Positions 16,862 through 25,134 of a DNA stretch of 64,000 nt are shown here, one piece after another. Numbering within the stretch: the stretch's first letter is position 1; every line of letters starts with the position of its first letter. The stretch is from contig JAAAFW010000006.1 of the NCBI GenBank assembly GCA_019352875.1, forward strand, positions 960,284 to 1,024,283. Direction: 5' to 3'. The position numbers were made by a program, and so were the translations under genes. This DNA is from Pedobacter cryoconitis (GTDB lineage: Bacteria; Bacteroidota; Bacteroidia; Sphingobacteriales; Sphingobacteriaceae). The notes beneath the pieces were generated by a model. That model saw only the letters and a list, made by a program, of their open reading frames with translations, ran no database searches and was not told the DNA's origin.

Positions 16862-17613
16862 GGATTTGCATTCAGTTGTACCTTCGGTAAAGGAGGCAGA
16901 CGTAAAGCTTTTGGATTCCTTTTGTATGTGCTGTAATTATTCTTTAGAAAAACAATAAAAGCATAGTCTGATGCAGCGAGTACGAAGTCATAACTCGGGC
17001 GGTATTGCTGCATAAAGTCTGTTAATTCATAATCTTTAATTCTCAGTACACGACTTACGAACGCCGGATTGAACCGGTAATCTATAATTTCCTCTTTATA
17101 ATCACGCTCCAGAATAGCCTGCAAATGTCTGGCATTTCGGCCTTTGCGGCTTAAGAGATTATAAATGGCATCAATACCCAGGCCTACTCCACGTGAGCTT
17201 AGATTTAGCAGATCTTTAGAGCTTCCCAGATCTGTCGCATACTTGTACGCCCGGGTATTCTGATCATGCCGCTGCTTTGGTGTCAATGCACTACCTATAA
17301 TTGAAACTTCCCGTAATTGAACGGCTAGTGGCTTTAACTGAAAGAAAACAGTTTTACTTCCTTTATAAACAACTGTATCTATACCGTAGCCCTGTAATGC
17401 TGCAAAAAGGGTGTCTCCGACAGCAGCCTGAGTAGAAAATTCACCCTTCTGATTATTATAGATTCCTTCGTCATTATGGGAATTGTAAATATATACTTTA
17501 GCGAGTCTTTGCTTTGATTCTTTATCTACCACAAAGCCCTGAACTGGTTTTATTTGTGCGTTAGCAACCATCCCAGCCCATAAATTAAGCGTAAGCAGCA
17601 GGAGTAATTTCAT
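16858..17613 (-). CDS. Secreted protein with carboxypeptidase-like regulatory domain
   Basis: The best start is the ATG at 17613 (MKLLLLLTLNLWAGMVANAQ), which begins a clean signal peptide and gives 251 aa; the frame extends upstream to 17661. Residues about 20-105 form a CarboxypepD_reg-like domain: IKPVQGFVVDKESKQRLAKVYIYNS, NNQKGEFSTQAAVGDTLFAALQGYG. The rest is a region common in Bacteroidota envelope proteins, with no known catalytic motif. It is followed by the HExxH protein with a 4-bp overlap. Role unknown. Confidence 0.75.
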   Translation of the reverse strand: MKLLLLLTLNLWAGMVANAQIKPVQGFVVDKESKQRLAKVYIYNSHNDEGIYNNQKGEFSTQAAVGDTLFAALQGYGIDTVVYKGSKTVFFQLKPLAVQLREVSIIGSALTPKQRHDQNTRAYKYATDLGSSKDLLNLSSRGVGLGIDAIYNLLSRKGRNARHLQAILERDYKEEIIDYRFNPAFVSRVLRIKDYELTDFMQQYRPSYDFVLAASDYAFIVFLKNNYSTYKRNPKALRLPPLPKVQLNANP

Positions 17614-17660
17614 GCCGGTAAAATTACCTGTATTATAATCCATACCCGCAGAAAATAACA

Positions 17661-18497
17661 TTATTTAACAACAACCAATTTTTGCCCGATTTTAATTCCC
17701 TCGTCATTCAGGTTGTTCAACGCTTTCAACTCGTCCACGGTCATATTGAATCTTTTTGCAATGTTATAAAGGGTATCACCTTTTTCTACGGTATAGTTAG
17801 GCTCTGTTGTATTAATTATTTGTTTTGACGGAGGTTGTGCTACCGGCTGGAACTTTTTGGTTTCTTTCGGGATGTTAGCATTGATTTCTGTAAATACACG
17901 GTCTTCTCTTTTGATTTTTTCAGGCTCAGATTCCGGCTGATCATATTGGTTCAGCTGATATTTTTCAATTAGATTGATGAGCATGTCAGGATATCTCGGA
18001 TTTGTCGCATAGCCAGCCTGTTTAAGACCTTTTGCCCAGTTAACATAATCGTTTTTATCCAGTTCGAACAAGGCGCTGTACCTTTTACGCTTCAGAAATT
18101 CGGAGTGATCTTTATAGGATTCCCTCGCGTCTTTATAGACACGGAAACAGTCGTTACTTTTATCATCGTCTTTGTAATAGGCCTTCCCTTTCCATTCAGA
18201 TGTACACTTGATGCCAAAATGGTTATTGGCAAATTTAGCCAGACTGCTGTTACCGCTGCCGGACTCGATGATACCCTGTGCCAATGTAATGCTGGCAGGT
18301 ACACCGTAAGTATTCATCTCTTCAATGGCTACAGCTTTAAATGCCTCTATATAACTGAGGGTGGTGTAGTCTTTAAAGTTTGCATTGGCTTTACTTGCCT
18401 CTTTTTCTATCTGTTTATTATTACGGTGATATTTTCTGGATTTACAGCCGGAAAAGATAAGCAAGGTTATAGTTAGCGATAAAAGTAATTTTTTCAT
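17661..18497 (-). CDS. Glucosaminidase-domain lipoprotein with LysM domain (peptidoglycan hydrolase)
   Basis: 278 aa; lipobox Cys in LLIFSGCKSRK. The GH73-type glucosaminidase domain covers about 45-190: YGVPASITLAQGIIESGSGNSSLAKFANNHFGIK, with the catalytic Glu in IIESG, then YKDHSEFLKRKRYSALF and YVNWAKGLKQAGYATNPRYPDML. A single C-terminal LysM domain (YTVEKGDTLYNIAKRFNMT) binds peptidoglycan. It probably cleaves glycan strands during wall remodelling. The next gene upstream on the same strand (35 bp) is a paralogue with the same layout. Confidence 0.92.
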   Translation of the reverse strand: MKKLLLSLTITLLIFSGCKSRKYHRNNKQIEKEASKANANFKDYTTLSYIEAFKAVAIEEMNTYGVPASITLAQGIIESGSGNSSLAKFANNHFGIKCTSEWKGKAYYKDDDKSNDCFRVYKDARESYKDHSEFLKRKRYSALFELDKNDYVNWAKGLKQAGYATNPRYPDMLINLIEKYQLNQYDQPESEPEKIKREDRVFTEINANIPKETKKFQPVAQPPSKQIINTTEPNYTVEKGDTLYNIAKRFNMTVDELKALNNLNDEGIKIGQKLVVVK

Positions 18498-18531
18498 CCA
18501 GTATAATTTGTTTTCAATGGTGATGGTTTCA

Positions 18532-19242
18532 TTAAATTCTAAGCTTCTGGCCAGGTTTCAGTGCTGATTTTTTTAATCCGTTCTTTTGCATCAGCGCCTT
18601 CGCAGTTGTACCTCTGGAAAGTGCAATCCTATTGAGATTATCCCCTTTTCTTACAGTATACATTTTACTGTTGCTGCGGTTATTTCTGGTGCGTTTCTTC
18701 GCGATGTAACTTTTCTTCTTAACGACCGGGGCAACTTTTACCGGCTCTACATAGTCTGCCGGTCTGTCATCATACTGATACAGCTGGTATTTATTTATTA
18801 TCGCAATTACCTGATTGGCCCATGTACGGCTGCTGGCATACCCACCTCTTTGTATACCTCTTGCCCAGCCTGCATAATCATACTGATCATAAAGGTCAAA
18901 TAATTTGCTGAATGACGATCTGTTTTGCAGCACTTCTACAAAATTGGTGTAGGAATCTGCTGCCGTTCCATAGTCTTTATAAGAGGAATTGATTGCGGTA
19001 CTGCTGTTGGAGCCTTTAATGCCGAAGTGATTGTTCAAATGTCGGGCAACTTTACTTTTACCAGCAGCTGACTCATGAATGGCTACCGCAAGTATAACGC
19101 TGGCAGGGACTTCATATTCACGCATGAGTTCCTGCGCGTAATCTGTATGTTCATCTACATAGTCCTGAATGGATTGACTTCTGACAGTGACCGCTGTAAT
19201 CAACAGGCAGCACAGGGTCAGTAATAAACTTTTTTTAATCAT
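18532..19242 (-). CDS. Glucosaminidase-domain protein with LysM domain (paralogue)
   Basis: 236 aa with a cleavable signal peptide (LLITAVTVRSQS) in place of a lipobox, so it is probably periplasmic or secreted. The GH73 part reads YEVPASVILAVAIHESAAGKSKVARHLNNHFGIKG, with the Glu in IHESA, then YAGWARGIQRGGYASSRTWANQVI. A basic linker (KKKSYIAKKRTRNNR) leads to a C-terminal LysM (MYTVRKGDNLNRIALSRGT). It is a tandem duplicate of its neighbour with a different cell location, which suggests divided work. It lies 2 bp downstream of the O-methyltransferase gene. Confidence 0.9.
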   Translation of the reverse strand: MIKKSLLLTLCCLLITAVTVRSQSIQDYVDEHTDYAQELMREYEVPASVILAVAIHESAAGKSKVARHLNNHFGIKGSNSSTAINSSYKDYGTAADSYTNFVEVLQNRSSFSKLFDLYDQYDYAGWARGIQRGGYASSRTWANQVIAIINKYQLYQYDDRPADYVEPVKVAPVVKKKSYIAKKRTRNNRSNSKMYTVRKGDNLNRIALSRGTTAKALMQKNGLKKSALKPGQKLRI

Positions 19243-19244
19243 TT

Positions 19245-19880
19245 TTATTTTTTTCTGATTATAAACAAACCGTCACGTACAGGGAGGATGAGTTTCTCTA
19301 CCCTGAGATCGGCCGCTATTTTATCATTAAAAGCACTGATGTTTCTGGTATCCTTATCCTGCTGGTTCGTCAGTACTTTACCGCTCCACAGGACATTATC
19401 TACTATAATCAGACCTCCGGGTCTCAACCGGTCGAAAATGAGGTCATAGTAAGTTCCGTTGTTTTTTTTATCTGCATCTATGAAGACAAGATCAAAGGTC
19501 TCATCTATTTTAGAAAGACTTTTAGTGGCATCCCCGAGAATATATTGAATAGAACCTGCATAACCAGCTTCTTCAAAATATCCCCGGACACGGTCTTCCA
19601 GTTCTTCATTAATATCAAGGGTATATAAAATGCCGTCATCGGCAAGGCCTTCTGCAAGGCACAGTGTTGCATAGCCCGTAAACGTTCCTATTTCAAGGAT
19701 CCTGGTTGGATTCACCAATTTACTGAGCATACTGAGTACACGGCCCTGATAGTGTCCGGAAAGCATTCTTGGCATTAATACCTTAAGATTGGTTTCCCGG
19801 TCTATCCGCTGTAATAAAGCAGATTCTGGTTCACAGAATTGAAGTAATAGCTGGCTTAAGTCTTCTTGTATCAGGCTCAT
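19245..19880 (-). CDS. SAM-dependent O-methyltransferase (COMT-like)
   Basis: 211 aa. The SAM-binding motif is ILEIGTFTGYATLCLAEGL; an acidic motif follows (YTLDINEELEDRVRGYFEEAG), then DLVFIDADKKNNGTYYDLIFD and GGLIIVDNVLWSGKV, which supply the metal-binding Asp/Asn residues of the cation-dependent O-methyltransferase family. Substrate unknown. It lies 8 bp from the ruvX stop and 2 bp before the glucosaminidase gene, so it belongs to a minus-strand operon. Confidence 0.9.
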   Translation of the reverse strand: MSLIQEDLSQLLLQFCEPESALLQRIDRETNLKVLMPRMLSGHYQGRVLSMLSKLVNPTRILEIGTFTGYATLCLAEGLADDGILYTLDINEELEDRVRGYFEEAGYAGSIQYILGDATKSLSKIDETFDLVFIDADKKNNGTYYDLIFDRLRPGGLIIVDNVLWSGKVLTNQQDKDTRNISAFNDKIAADLRVEKLILPVRDGLFIIRKK

Positions 19881-19888
19881 AAGTTGGT

Positions 19889-20305
19889 TTATAAACGGTG
19901 TTCCTCCATGAAATATTGTAAAATGATCGTGGCGGCTATAGTGTCGACACGTTCTTTATTTCTGCGGTCTTGTTTTTTAAGGCCGCTTTGCATGATCGCT
20001 TGCTGGGCGATTTTTGAGGTAAACCTTTCGTCAACCCGGTATTGCGGGATTTGTGGAAAGTTCTTTTTAAGGATAGTTGTAAAACCTTTGACATGTTGGG
20101 CAGATTCTGACGGGGTGCCGTCCATTTGTTTCGGTTCACCGATTACAAATGCTTCTACAGCTTCTGTCAGAAGGTATTTCTGGAGATATTCGACGATATC
20201 TTTAGGATGCACAGTATCGAGCCCTGTTGCAATAATTTGCAGGGGATCGGTAACGGCAATACCTATTCTTTTGGTGCCATAATCAAATGCGATAATACGG
20301 GGCAT
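19889..20305 (-). CDS. ruvX: Holliday junction resolvase-like protein RuvX (YqgF)
   Basis: The start chosen is the ATG at 20305 ([20 protein letters not shown]), giving 138 aa, the normal length; the frame is open further upstream only into the holB gene. RNase H-fold acidic residues are in [17 protein letters not shown] and [13 protein letters not shown]. The family acts in 16S rRNA 5' processing and possibly in Holliday junction cleavage. It is divergent from holB with only 39 bp between the starts. Confidence 0.95.
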   Translation of the reverse strand: MPRIIAFDYGTKRIGIAVTDPLQIIATGLDTVHPKDIVEYLQKYLLTEAVEAFVIGEPKQMDGTPSESAQHVKGFTTILKKNFPQIPQYRVDERFTSKIAQQAIMQSGLKKQDRRNKERVDTIAATIILQYFMEEHRL

Positions 20306-20344
20306 AGCTGCAAAGATTGTTATAAATTTACTATTTTGCACCAA

Positions 20345-21493
20345 ATGCAGTTCAAAGACATCGTAGGACAAGAGGAAATTAAGCAGCAATTGATACAGAC
20401 TGTCACCGAAAACAGGATGAGTCATGCTCAGTTATTCCTGTCTCCGGAGGGGAGCGGATCTTTGGCACTGGCTATTGCTTATGCTCAGTATATCAATTGC
20501 TTAGATAAATCTGATACAGATAGTTGCGGCGTTTGCAGTTCTTGCAGAAAGTACGAAAGATATATTCATCCGGATCTTCATTTCTCTTATCCGTTTTTTG
20601 CATCTAAAGATGTTCGGATTGCAACAGATGTGCTCGATGAATGGAGAACAATGCTGTTGGAAGATCCTTATGTAAATCTTGATCTTTGGCGTTCCCGCTT
20701 GAATGCGGAGAACAAGCAGGCGAATATTAATATTGCCGAATGCCACGATATCATCAAAAAATTAAGTTTCAAAGCTTTTGAAGCTGAGACTAAGGTGTTG
20801 ATTATCTGGCTGCCCGAATTTTTGGAAAAAGAAGGAAATTCTCTGCTTAAAATCATTGAAGAACCGCCACCTCATACTCTATTTGTTCTGGTTGCGCATA
20901 ATCAGGAACAAATTTTATCTACTTTATTATCGAGAACTCAAATTGTCAAGTTACCTAAACTGCCATCGGCGACTGTTGTTGCGCATTTGTGTGATCATTA
21001 TCAGCTGGACAAAGATATAGCCGCTACCTATAGTTTTCTTGCTGATGGAAACTTGATAGAGGCGAAAGCAATGGTTGTACATCAGCAAAATGATAATGCG
21101 GTTCTGTTTGCGGAATGGCTGCGGATGGGTTACGGTAACCGCGTCCCTGATCTGATCGGGTTTGTAGAACAGGCTGCAGGCTGGGGAAGGGAAAATCAGA
21201 AAAACTTCCTTAAATACGGCATCAGCTTTTTAAGAGAATGTAGTTTATTGCTTAGTGGTGCCGGAGCTTTGGTTAAATTGCCTGAAAATGTTTTGGAAAC
21301 TGCAAAGAAGCTTAGTGAAAAAGTTTTGGACCTGGTGATGGCTGAAGCGATTATTCAGGTACTTGAACAGGCGCATTATCATATTGAAAGGAACGCTAAT
21401 CCTAAAATACTATTTTTAGATGTATCTTTACAACTGGTAAAAATTATCAAATTTAAAACGCTCCCGAAAGGGACTCAATATATATACAATTAG
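20345..21493 (+). CDS. holB: DNA polymerase III delta' subunit (clamp loader)
   Basis: The start is the ATG at 20345 ([16 protein letters not shown]), giving 382 aa; an upstream extension to 20126 would run into ruvX on the other strand. The P-loop region is [23 protein letters not shown], in which the usual Lys is Ser, as expected for delta', which does not hydrolyse ATP. The zinc-binding part is [10 protein letters not shown]. The downstream SRC-like motif is in [13 protein letters not shown]. It works with delta and tau/gamma to load the sliding clamp. It is 2 bp before the PSP1 gene. Confidence 0.95.
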   Translation: MQFKDIVGQEEIKQQLIQTVTENRMSHAQLFLSPEGSGSLALAIAYAQYINCLDKSDTDSCGVCSSCRKYERYIHPDLHFSYPFFASKDVRIATDVLDEWRTMLLEDPYVNLDLWRSRLNAENKQANINIAECHDIIKKLSFKAFEAETKVLIIWLPEFLEKEGNSLLKIIEEPPPHTLFVLVAHNQEQILSTLLSRTQIVKLPKLPSATVVAHLCDHYQLDKDIAATYSFLADGNLIEAKAMVVHQQNDNAVLFAEWLRMGYGNRVPDLIGFVEQAAGWGRENQKNFLKYGISFLRECSLLLSGAGALVKLPENVLETAKKLSEKVLDLVMAEAIIQVLEQAHYHIERNANPKILFLDVSLQLVKIIKFKTLPKGTQYIYN

Positions 21494-21495
21494 TT

Positions 21496-22923
21496 ATGGG
21501 ATGTGGAAGTTGTTCTACTGGTGGCGGTTGCGCCCCTTCCGGCTGCAAAAGTAATGGCTCATGCCTTACCGGAGGCTGCCAGAAAATGGAAGTATACGAT
21601 TGGCTGTCCAACCTGGACATGCCCTCAAATTATAAACCTTTTCAGGTTATCGAAGTAAAGTTTAAAGGCGCGCGGAAAGAGTTTTATCTGAATAACGATA
21701 ATATTTATCTCGAAATAGGTGAGCTTATTGCTGTGGAAGGTTCTACGGGTGGTTATGATATCGGACACGTTTCCTTAACCGGTGAACTGGTCAGAATGCA
21801 AATGAAAAGGCGTAAAACTCCTCTTGATCAGGTAACCAGAAAGATTTACAGGAAGGCTACTGAAGCTGATGTTGAAAAGTGGAAAATTGCCAAGGATCTG
21901 GAATGGGAAACTATGCACAAGGCCAGAACACTTGCGCTTGATTTGCGCTTGTCGATGAAAATTAGTGATGTTGATTATCAGGGAGATAAGACAAAGGCGA
22001 CTTTCTTTTATACTGCAGAAGGACGTGTGGATTTTCGCGAACTGATCAAAAAAATGGCAGAAACTTTCCGAATCAGGATCGAAATGCGTCAGATTGGTAT
22101 GCGTCAGGAAGCCGGCCGTTTAGGTGGTATTGGTTCTTGCGGAAGAGAGTTGTGTTGTTCAACATGGCTTACAAATTTTAAAACGGTTTCCACTGCTGCC
22201 GCAAGGTACCAGAATCTTTCTTTAAACACACTGAAGCTTGCCGGACAATGCGGTAAGCTAAAATGTTGTCTCAATTATGAATTGGATACTTATCTGGATG
22301 CTTTAAAGGATATTCCGGATCGTGTGGAGAACCTGCAGACCGAAATTGGTACTGCAAGACACCAAAAAACCGATATTTTCAAGAAAATCATGTGGTTCTG
22401 TTATCCGAATCAGGAAGACTGGATCCCGCTTAAAGTGGACCGGGTTAAAGAGATTATGGCCATGAATAAAAAAGGCCAGAAACCAAATAACCTGAAAGAC
22501 GAGGCTGTTGAATTAGCTGCCGCAGTATTGGTAGAAAAAATACCGGATTATGAGAATGTGGTCGGACAGGACAGTCTGACACGTCTGGACGATAAGCCGA
22601 GAAATAAAAACAACAGAAATAACAATAAAAATAAGCAGTCTACCGGGCAGAAAGGTGAACGCCCTGTAAAAGGACCGCTACCTTCGGGTAAAAAGCCAGC
22701 CCAACAGTCGAAAAACCCTGAAAATCGTAATACTGATAACAGAATTACGGAGAACAGGAAACCGGCTGAGAACCGTAGGCCTGCAGAACCTAAAAAAATA
22801 ACAGATGCTGTGCCGGCGGAAGACGGAGCGGTAGCGAAGTCTGCCGGGAACAGGAATAACCGCAACAGGAACAACCGAAGAAGGAACAAACCCACGGATA
22901 AACCTAAAAATGAAGATCAATAA
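21496..22923 (+). CDS. PSP1-domain protein (RicT/YaaT-like)
   Basis: 475 aa. The N-terminus is Cys-rich (CGSCSTGGGCAPSGCKSNGSC). The PSP1 domain follows, with the strongly conserved GRLGGIGSCGRELCCSTWL and KLAGQCGKLKCCLNYEL. The last ~130 residues are low complexity, rich in Asn, Lys, Arg and Pro, and probably disordered. In Bacillus the homologue RicT forms an iron-sulfur complex that affects mRNA processing; the role in Bacteroidota is not established. The order holB, PSP1, gldH is conserved in the phylum. It overlaps gldH by 14 bp. Confidence 0.92.
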   Translation: MGCGSCSTGGGCAPSGCKSNGSCLTGGCQKMEVYDWLSNLDMPSNYKPFQVIEVKFKGARKEFYLNNDNIYLEIGELIAVEGSTGGYDIGHVSLTGELVRMQMKRRKTPLDQVTRKIYRKATEADVEKWKIAKDLEWETMHKARTLALDLRLSMKISDVDYQGDKTKATFFYTAEGRVDFRELIKKMAETFRIRIEMRQIGMRQEAGRLGGIGSCGRELCCSTWLTNFKTVSTAAARYQNLSLNTLKLAGQCGKLKCCLNYELDTYLDALKDIPDRVENLQTEIGTARHQKTDIFKKIMWFCYPNQEDWIPLKVDRVKEIMAMNKKGQKPNNLKDEAVELAAAVLVEKIPDYENVVGQDSLTRLDDKPRNKNNRNNNKNKQSTGQKGERPVKGPLPSGKKPAQQSKNPENRNTDNRITENRKPAENRRPAEPKKITDAVPAEDGAVAKSAGNRNNRNRNNRRRNKPTDKPKNEDQ

Positions 22924-23383
22924 TTGGTTTTTTTGCTTGTTTGCAGGGTTGCTGCTATTTATAGTAAGCGGATGCCATACGGACAATCTGATTGATACGA
23001 ATGAACGGTTGCCCGAGCGCAATTGGAGTTATGTAAAAAAGATAAAAGCTATTGCCGCGATAAAGGATCCGGCAATAGTTTATAATATACGCTTCAAATT
23101 AAGAATTACAGCGGACTACAGCTATTCGAATATATATATACTAATGCATCTGACGGGGCCGGATCATAAAAAAGTGACCCGCAGGTATGAGTACCGTCTC
23201 GCAGAGAAAGATGGACGCTGGAGAGGTAACGGTTCCGGTAACCTTTACACTTATGAACTTCCTTTATTAACGGGATATCATTTCGCTCAGGCAGGTGATT
23301 ACACAATAGAAGTTGAACAGAATATGCGGGACAACCCTCTTAAAGAAGTGAGTGATGCCGGTATTAGTGTTTCTTTAAAATAA
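22910..23383 (+). CDS. gldH: Gliding motility lipoprotein GldH
   Basis: 157 aa; lipobox Cys in FIVSGCHTDN. The body, from about residue 40, shows WSYVKKIKAIAAIKDPAIVYN, IYILMHLTGPDHKK and YEYRLAEKDGRWRGNGSGNLYTYELPL, typical of GldH. GldH is needed for gliding in Flavobacterium and is widespread in non-gliding relatives. It overlaps the PSP1 gene by 14 bp (translational coupling) and its end overlaps murF (convergent) by 9 bp. Confidence 0.92.
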   Translation: MKINNWFFCLFAGLLLFIVSGCHTDNLIDTNERLPERNWSYVKKIKAIAAIKDPAIVYNIRFKLRITADYSYSNIYILMHLTGPDHKKVTRRYEYRLAEKDGRWRGNGSGNLYTYELPLLTGYHFAQAGDYTIEVEQNMRDNPLKEVSDAGISVSLK

Positions 23384-24679
23384 TGGCAGCAGCTTTTCAA
23401 GCGCCATTCCTCTTGACCCTTTTAAAAGAATGAGGCTTTCTGATTCAGGATTTGCTGTAAACCACCTGGCTGCATCTTCCGGCGTTTTAAAATACTGATG
23501 TCCTGGAGTGGTGTTCTCTGTATTATAAAACATCTGCCCAATAAATATGACTTGATTGAATCCGGCTGTTATTGCCTGTGCTGCGATGCGCAGGTGCTGT
23601 TCGGTAGATTCGTTTCCTAGCTCGAACATATCCCCGAGAATTGCTGTCTTTTTGCTGGCATCCATAGTTTTCAGATTCTGGATTGCAGCTTCCATGCTGC
23701 TTGGATTGGCGTTATAAAAATCGCAGATGACAGTGTTCTTGCCTGTTTTTAATAATTGAGAGCGGTTATTTACAGGAGTATAGCCTGATAAGCCGGAATT
23801 AATTTGTTCGGGTTCCAGAGCGAATGCTGTTCCTATAGTAATAGCCGCAAGTATATTCTCGAAATTATAAGCGCCCGCCAACTGCGTTTTCACCTTATAA
23901 TCAGAACCGTCTTTCTGCCATGTTAAAGAAAGGGTCGGATCTGATTGGATTAATCTGCCAGAAATGAGATTACCCTCTTTCTGGCCATACTTAACTATTT
24001 TTTCAAGCCCGTTACGTTTTGCCATTTCGGTGATTTCAGTATTATCCTGATTAATAAAGGCAACTCCCTGATGAGCTTTGAGGTATCCGAATAATTCTGC
24101 TTTTCCTTTTTTCACGCCTTCAAAACCACCGAATCCATCCAGATGTGCCATACCAATGTTAGTGATCAGGCCGTGAGTTGGTTGAGCGATCTCACATAAA
24201 AATGCAATCTCCTGCTGGTGGTTTGCACCCATTTCTATCACTGCTATCTCGGTATCGGGTTTTATCGCGAGTAAAGAGAGTGGAACCCCGATGTGGTTAT
24301 TCAGGTTTCCACTGGTCGCAAATGTTCTGTATTTAACCTGCAGTACTGCTCTGATCAATTCTTTGGTCGTCGTTTTTCCATTACTCCCGGTTAATCCGAT
24401 TACAGGTATATTTAACTTGCTGCGGTGATGTCTGGCTAAATCCTGTAGTGTTTGCAAGACATCGGACACTAATATGTACTGTGCTGTAAGCTGATAAGCG
24501 GGTTCATCTATAACTGCGTATGCTGCGCCCTGCTCCAGCGCTTTAGCAGCAAAGTCATTTGCATTGAATTTATCTCCTTTTAAAGCGAAGAACAGGCAGC
24601 CAGGACTTATTCTCCTGGTATCTGTACAAATTTCAGGGTGAGAAAGGTAATGCTGATAAAGGACTTCAAGCTGTGACAT
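23375..24679 (-). CDS. murF: UDP-N-acetylmuramoyl-tripeptide--D-alanyl-D-alanine ligase
   Basis: 434 aa. Mur ligase motifs: GLTGSNGKTTTKELI (ATP-binding P-loop), the carbamyl-Lys region, EMGANHQQEIAFLCEIAQPT, and the C-terminal NNRSQLLKTGKNTVICDFYNANPSSM. It adds D-Ala-D-Ala to the UDP-MurNAc tripeptide in the cytoplasm. It stands alone here and not in a mur/dcw cluster, which is common in this group. Confidence 0.96.
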   Translation of the reverse strand: MSQLEVLYQHYLSHPEICTDTRRISPGCLFFALKGDKFNANDFAAKALEQGAAYAVIDEPAYQLTAQYILVSDVLQTLQDLARHHRSKLNIPVIGLTGSNGKTTTKELIRAVLQVKYRTFATSGNLNNHIGVPLSLLAIKPDTEIAVIEMGANHQQEIAFLCEIAQPTHGLITNIGMAHLDGFGGFEGVKKGKAELFGYLKAHQGVAFINQDNTEITEMAKRNGLEKIVKYGQKEGNLISGRLIQSDPTLSLTWQKDGSDYKVKTQLAGAYNFENILAAITIGTAFALEPEQINSGLSGYTPVNNRSQLLKTGKNTVICDFYNANPSSMEAAIQNLKTMDASKKTAILGDMFELGNESTEQHLRIAAQAITAGFNQVIFIGQMFYNTENTTPGHQYFKTPEDAARWFTANPESESLILLKGSRGMALEKLLPLF

Positions 24680-24726
24680 GCGTTATGTAATTTGAAGGAG
24701 TAAAATTACATTATGGATTAGGAAGT

Positions 24727-24734
24727 CAAAATTA
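24727..24734 (-). promoter_or_regulatory. Probable -7 box of murF promoter
   Basis: On the minus strand it reads TAATTTTG, fitting TAnnTTTG, about 48 nt upstream of the murF start. Confidence 0.4.
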
Positions 24735-25086
24735 TTCAGAGTTTTTGTTCGTTTATTATCAACAATTTTATTCTAAAAGCTGGACGCCCTGCGTAAAGTG
24801 TCATCCACTGATTGCTTTGTAGTATGTGAGTTTATCAATACGATATACCGGGTTTCGTTATGCGATCATGCTTACTGCGCTGTTTCTAAGTTTTTTGGGC
24901 TTCGTCATTTTTAGAACGATACACAATCGAGCCTTTTTTTGAGATAAATACAAGAATTATGTTTCAACTTCAATAACAAGGCATATGCTCGCGGTTAACA
25001 TATAGTTAAATCTACATTCGGTCATATGAAAGTCATTCTTGTCTAAGATCCAAGCAGGTTATATAAAAAAGGGGATTGAAATGATC
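24735..25086. other. Intergenic region between murF and SusC 2
   Basis: No reading frame or structured RNA is supported here. The right part must carry the upstream promoter region of the SusC operon. Confidence 0.5.
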
Positions 25087-25134
25087 TATATTCGCGCTAT
25101 TATTAACTAAACAATTAACTAAATACCTAACTAC
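25087..25134 (+). promoter_or_regulatory. Promoter box and leader of SusC 2
   Basis: TATATTCG (25087-25094) is followed by an A/T leader with ATTATTAACTAA and AATTAACTAA up to the ATG. The same box (TATATTAG) and leader occur before the SusC genes at 29943 (box 29900-29907) and 38327 (box 38287-38294), at 33-41 nt from the ATG. The repetition supports a shared promoter type. Confidence 0.6.

Noticed and set aside
22548..22895. 115-aa minus-strand frame opposite the PSP1 tail
   Set aside because: It is antisense to a low-complexity Asn/Lys-rich tail, which produces Phe/Leu-rich text by base composition alone.
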